In this document: positions 61,834 to 64,000 of the stretch, piece by piece | Numbering within the stretch: the first letter of the stretch is position 1 | Layout of the letters: each line of letters begins with the position of its first letter | Assembly: GCF_022818495.1 (NCBI RefSeq) | Contig: NZ_CP089291.1 | Span: 797,536 to 861,535, forward strand | Length of the DNA: 64,000 nucleotides | Source: Fodinisporobacter ferrooxydans | Lineage (GTDB): Bacteria > Bacillota > Bacilli > Tumebacillales > MYW30-H2 | Direction: 5' to 3' | Notes under the pieces: model-generated | What the model saw: only the letters and a program-made list of their open reading frames with translations | Told to the model about the DNA's origin: nothing | Database searches by the model: none | Program-made: the position numbers and the translations under genes

Positions 61834-62976
61834 ATGCCAAGCATCTTGATTTCCGGTTATTACGGATTCGACAATCTAGGCGATGATACAGTCCTATATG
61901 GTATTTTGTCCGGCCTGCGCAAATTACGTCCTACGGCAACGTTTACCGTTTTATCCAATCAGCCCAAACGAACCGAAACGCTATTTGGCATCCGCGCTGT
62001 TGACCGATGGAATCTTGGGACGATTTTCCGCGAATTGAGGAAAACAGACTTATTGGTGATGGGCGGCGGCAGTTTATTGCAAGATGTCACAGGTCCGCGC
62101 AGTATTTTGTATTATCTCGGCATTGTCGCTTTGGCCAAATTTTTGGGCAAACCTGTCGTTTTTTACGCCCAAGGGATTGGACCTGTCAACAAGCCCCTCA
62201 GCAAACGATTGATCAAGTCGATTGTCAACCGGGTAGATCTGATTACCGTGCGCGATGACAAATCCCATGATGATCTGCAAAGCTTCGGCGTCATTCGACC
62301 GCCTGTGCACGTAACGGCAGATCCCGCTTTGGCCATTGAACCGCTCTTGTTCCAACCGGAAACAGGACAGGCAATTTTTCATGAATTTCACATTTCCCCG
62401 ACAGAAGATCGTTCCCGCCAGGTGATTGGCATTGCCATTCGCAAATGGAATGCGGCGGTTCCTTACATAGACATTCTCGCAAAAGCGGCAGACCGATTGG
62501 TGCAGCAGGGCTATCAAGTGGTATTTGTGCCGATGCAGTTTCCCCGGGATGTAGAAATATCACGGGAGATCGCCGATCATATGGTTCAGCCTTCCGTTGT
62601 ATTGGACAGGCAATTTTCCTTTCGCGAAATCGCCAGCATTATCGCAAATTTGGATATCATGGTTGGCATGCGGCTGCATTCGCTAATTTTGGCGGCGATT
62701 TGCAATATTCCGTTTGTTCCCATTTCCTACGATCCAAAGATCGATCGATTTATCCACCGCATGGGAATGGGCAAAGCAATCCATGTCAATCAGCTGGATG
62801 AAGAAACTCTTGTCGCGCAAATTCTGGCATGTCAAACACAATTCCGGGAAAATCAGCCACATCTGCAGCATGCATTGCAAGAATTGCGGAAAGAAGCAGA
62901 GAAAAGCGGAGAACTGGCTGTCCACTTTTTAAAATCCGCCGAACCCGAAAACGGATGGATAGCCAATCAAAAATAG
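61834..62976 (+). CDS. csaB: polysaccharide pyruvyl transferase CsaB
   Basis: A 380-aa enzyme that adds pyruvate to secondary cell-wall polysaccharide, creating the anchor for SLH-domain S-layer proteins. Typical sequence: ILISGYYGFDNLGDDTVLYG, LLVMGGGSLLQDVTGPRSIL, VVFYAQGIGPVNKPLSKRLI and DIMVGMRLHSLILAAICNIP. The ATG has GGAAAGGGA upstream. It suggests that this organism displays pyruvylated wall polymers and S-layer proteins. Confidence 0.95.
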   Translation: MPSILISGYYGFDNLGDDTVLYGILSGLRKLRPTATFTVLSNQPKRTETLFGIRAVDRWNLGTIFRELRKTDLLVMGGGSLLQDVTGPRSILYYLGIVALAKFLGKPVVFYAQGIGPVNKPLSKRLIKSIVNRVDLITVRDDKSHDDLQSFGVIRPPVHVTADPALAIEPLLFQPETGQAIFHEFHISPTEDRSRQVIGIAIRKWNAAVPYIDILAKAADRLVQQGYQVVFVPMQFPRDVEISREIADHMVQPSVVLDRQFSFREIASIIANLDIMVGMRLHSLILAAICNIPFVPISYDPKIDRFIHRMGMGKAIHVNQLDEETLVAQILACQTQFRENQPHLQHALQELRKEAEKSGELAVHFLKSAEPENGWIANQK

Positions 62977-63185
62977 GTAGACAATACATTGAAAGTACAT
63001 AGACAATCGACTGACAATGGATAGACAATCGATCAATTGCGAATGGAAACGGATCCTGTCGCGAACCCCTTTCGACACGGATCGCCAAATGACACAATCG
63101 CCAAATTGAGGCAAAATTTTTTTGTAGTCAAAGAGGCTTCTGGCATTCTATAATGGCGTTGGAAGCTATCTTTGAGGTGATAGAG
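62977..63185. other. short imperfect repeats downstream of csaB
   Basis: The segment 62985-63035 has four loose copies of TAGACAATCGA/TGACAATGGA. No terminator with a T run is obvious until the TTTTTTT at 63117. The deacetylase promoter may lie at 63120-63170. Confidence 0.4.
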
Positions 63186-64000
63186 TTGGTCAATTGGAGG
63201 AAACATCTCGTACCATCCGTTGTTGCAGCAGTCCCTTTATTTTTCATAGGAGCCAATATTTCCGGATGCGGCGTTGGGCAAACAGCACCCGCTTCCACCG
63301 TATCAACATCTCCAGAGAAAGCAGGCGTGAGTCGGAACCTGCTTGCGAATCAAAATAAATTGGAATCATCCCACAGAATACACCCGTTGGTTTTTGGTCC
63401 GGCGATGCCTGCTGCGCCTGTACTCGCCAAGATTCAGAGCTATGCTGCGACACAGACCGCTCCACAAGAAATCCCGATTCTCATGTACCACTCGATTTCC
63501 AATCATCCGAAAAATACTTTGTGTGTAGCACCCGCCCGGTTCGCGGAAGAAATGAAACACCTGTATGAGGCCGGTTACCATCCCATCGGTTTTAACGACC
63601 TGAATCAAGCATGGCTTCAGCACCAGCCGTTGCCGAAAAAGCCGATTTTGATCACATTTGATGATGGATATGAAGACAACTATCAGGCGGCGTATCCCGT
63701 TTTGAAAAAATATAACTTTCGCGCAACCATTTTTATTGTGACAAACTTTGTCGGGCGTCCCAATATGCTGACATGGGATCAAATTCATTTTCTTGATCAA
63801 GACGGTCTTATTCAATTTGGCAGTCATACACTGGATCATCTGGATTTGGCCCACATGTCTGTCGAACAGCAAAAACGGCAAATTTTTGCGTCCAAACAAA
63901 TACTGGAACAAAAGTTGGGACATCCCGTTCCCGCATTCTGTTTTCCTTCCGGCCGCTATAACTCTACTACCCTGCAGCTTTTGCAGCAAGCAGGATACGA
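63186..64000 (+). CDS. polysaccharide deacetylase lipoprotein (3'-truncated by window end)
   Basis: The frame runs from a TTG at 63186 (GAGGTGA about six bases upstream) to the window end, 271 codons. The N-terminus has a hydrophobic signal (VPSVVAAVPLFFIGANISGC) ending in a lipobox-like ISGC, then a linker and a CE4/NodB domain: IPILMYHSISNHPKN, ITFDDGYEDNYQAAYPVLKK, FGSHTLDHLDL and CFPSGRYN. It should be secreted and act on cell-wall glycan. The stop lies beyond the window. Upstream ATG codons are absent, so the TTG is probably real. Confidence 0.85.
   Translation, partial: MVNWRKHLVPSVVAAVPLFFIGANISGCGVGQTAPASTVSTSPEKAGVSRNLLANQNKLESSHRIHPLVFGPAMPAAPVLAKIQSYAATQTAPQEIPILMYHSISNHPKNTLCVAPARFAEEMKHLYEAGYHPIGFNDLNQAWLQHQPLPKKPILITFDDGYEDNYQAAYPVLKKYNFRATIFIVTNFVGRPNMLTWDQIHFLDQDGLIQFGSHTLDHLDLAHMSVEQQKRQIFASKQILEQKLGHPVPAFCFPSGRYNSTTLQLLQQAGY

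Overview
The window reads as chromosome of an endospore-forming, flagellated member of the Bacillales. The evidence is an alpha/beta-type small acid-soluble spore protein, a 33-residue YjcZ-like tiny membrane protein, CsaB and TagA/WecG cell-wall genes, and a flagellar segment whose gene order matches Bacillus subtilis: degV, comFC, yvyF, flgM, flgN, flgK, flgL, yviE, fliW, csrA, flagellin, fliD, fliS. Gene families suggest the Alicyclobacillaceae/Effusibacillus/Tumebacillus neighbourhood, but I cannot fix the genus. Nearly everything is on the minus strand; the plus-strand genes are mqo, an orphan at 56 kb, an HTH-TPR regulator, csaB and a terminal polysaccharide deacetylase.

Region 1 (0.3-22.2 kb, minus) starts at the fliD cap gene and runs without an opposing gene through two Maf-type motility glycosyltransferases around fliS, a nonulosonic-acid pathway (neuB, neuC, neuA), an FkbH-like HAD protein with an acyl carrier protein, VOC and GNAT proteins, a polysaccharide deacetylase, several GT2 glycosyltransferases, UDP-galactopyranose mutase, and rfbF/rfbG (CDP-4-keto-6-deoxyglucose). 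It looks like a flagellin-glycosylation island whose distal part (below about 7.7 kb) is clearly more AT-rich. The FkbH-ACP-acyltransferase set suggests that a carrier-bound small acid decorates the glycan.

Region 2 (22.5-33 kb) is the flagellin/FliW/CsrA homeostasis module and the hook-filament junction genes. The flagellin leader has a sigma-D-type promoter and a textbook CsrA hairpin plus a second site over the ribosome binding site. An IS4-type element with 15-bp inverted repeats and a 7-bp target duplication sits between the flg-operon terminator and fliW. Two 154-bp MITE-like elements with flanking direct repeats lie at 29.6 and 33.8 kb.

Region 3 (33-39.5 kb) has a coiled-coil repeat protein, an accessory GrpE/Hsp70/J-protein trio whose J domain lacks HPD, and a GGDEF-EAL gene split by a frameshift in an A6 run.

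Region 4 (39.8-55.8 kb) holds mqo and then a phosphate module: pstSCA, a chemoreceptor gene, pstB, phoU, recD2 (with an in-frame TGA), phoP and phoR. PhoP-box-like 11-bp-phased hexamers precede pstS and lie upstream of pstB. A multi-domain cyclic-di-GMP/CBS protein is upstream.

Region 5 (56-64 kb) has a TPR regulator, a truncated GT2-like membrane protein, the tiny YjcZ-like protein, metK, a SASP gene, divergent tagA/csaB separated by unusual short repeats, and a secreted polysaccharide deacetylase cut by the window end.
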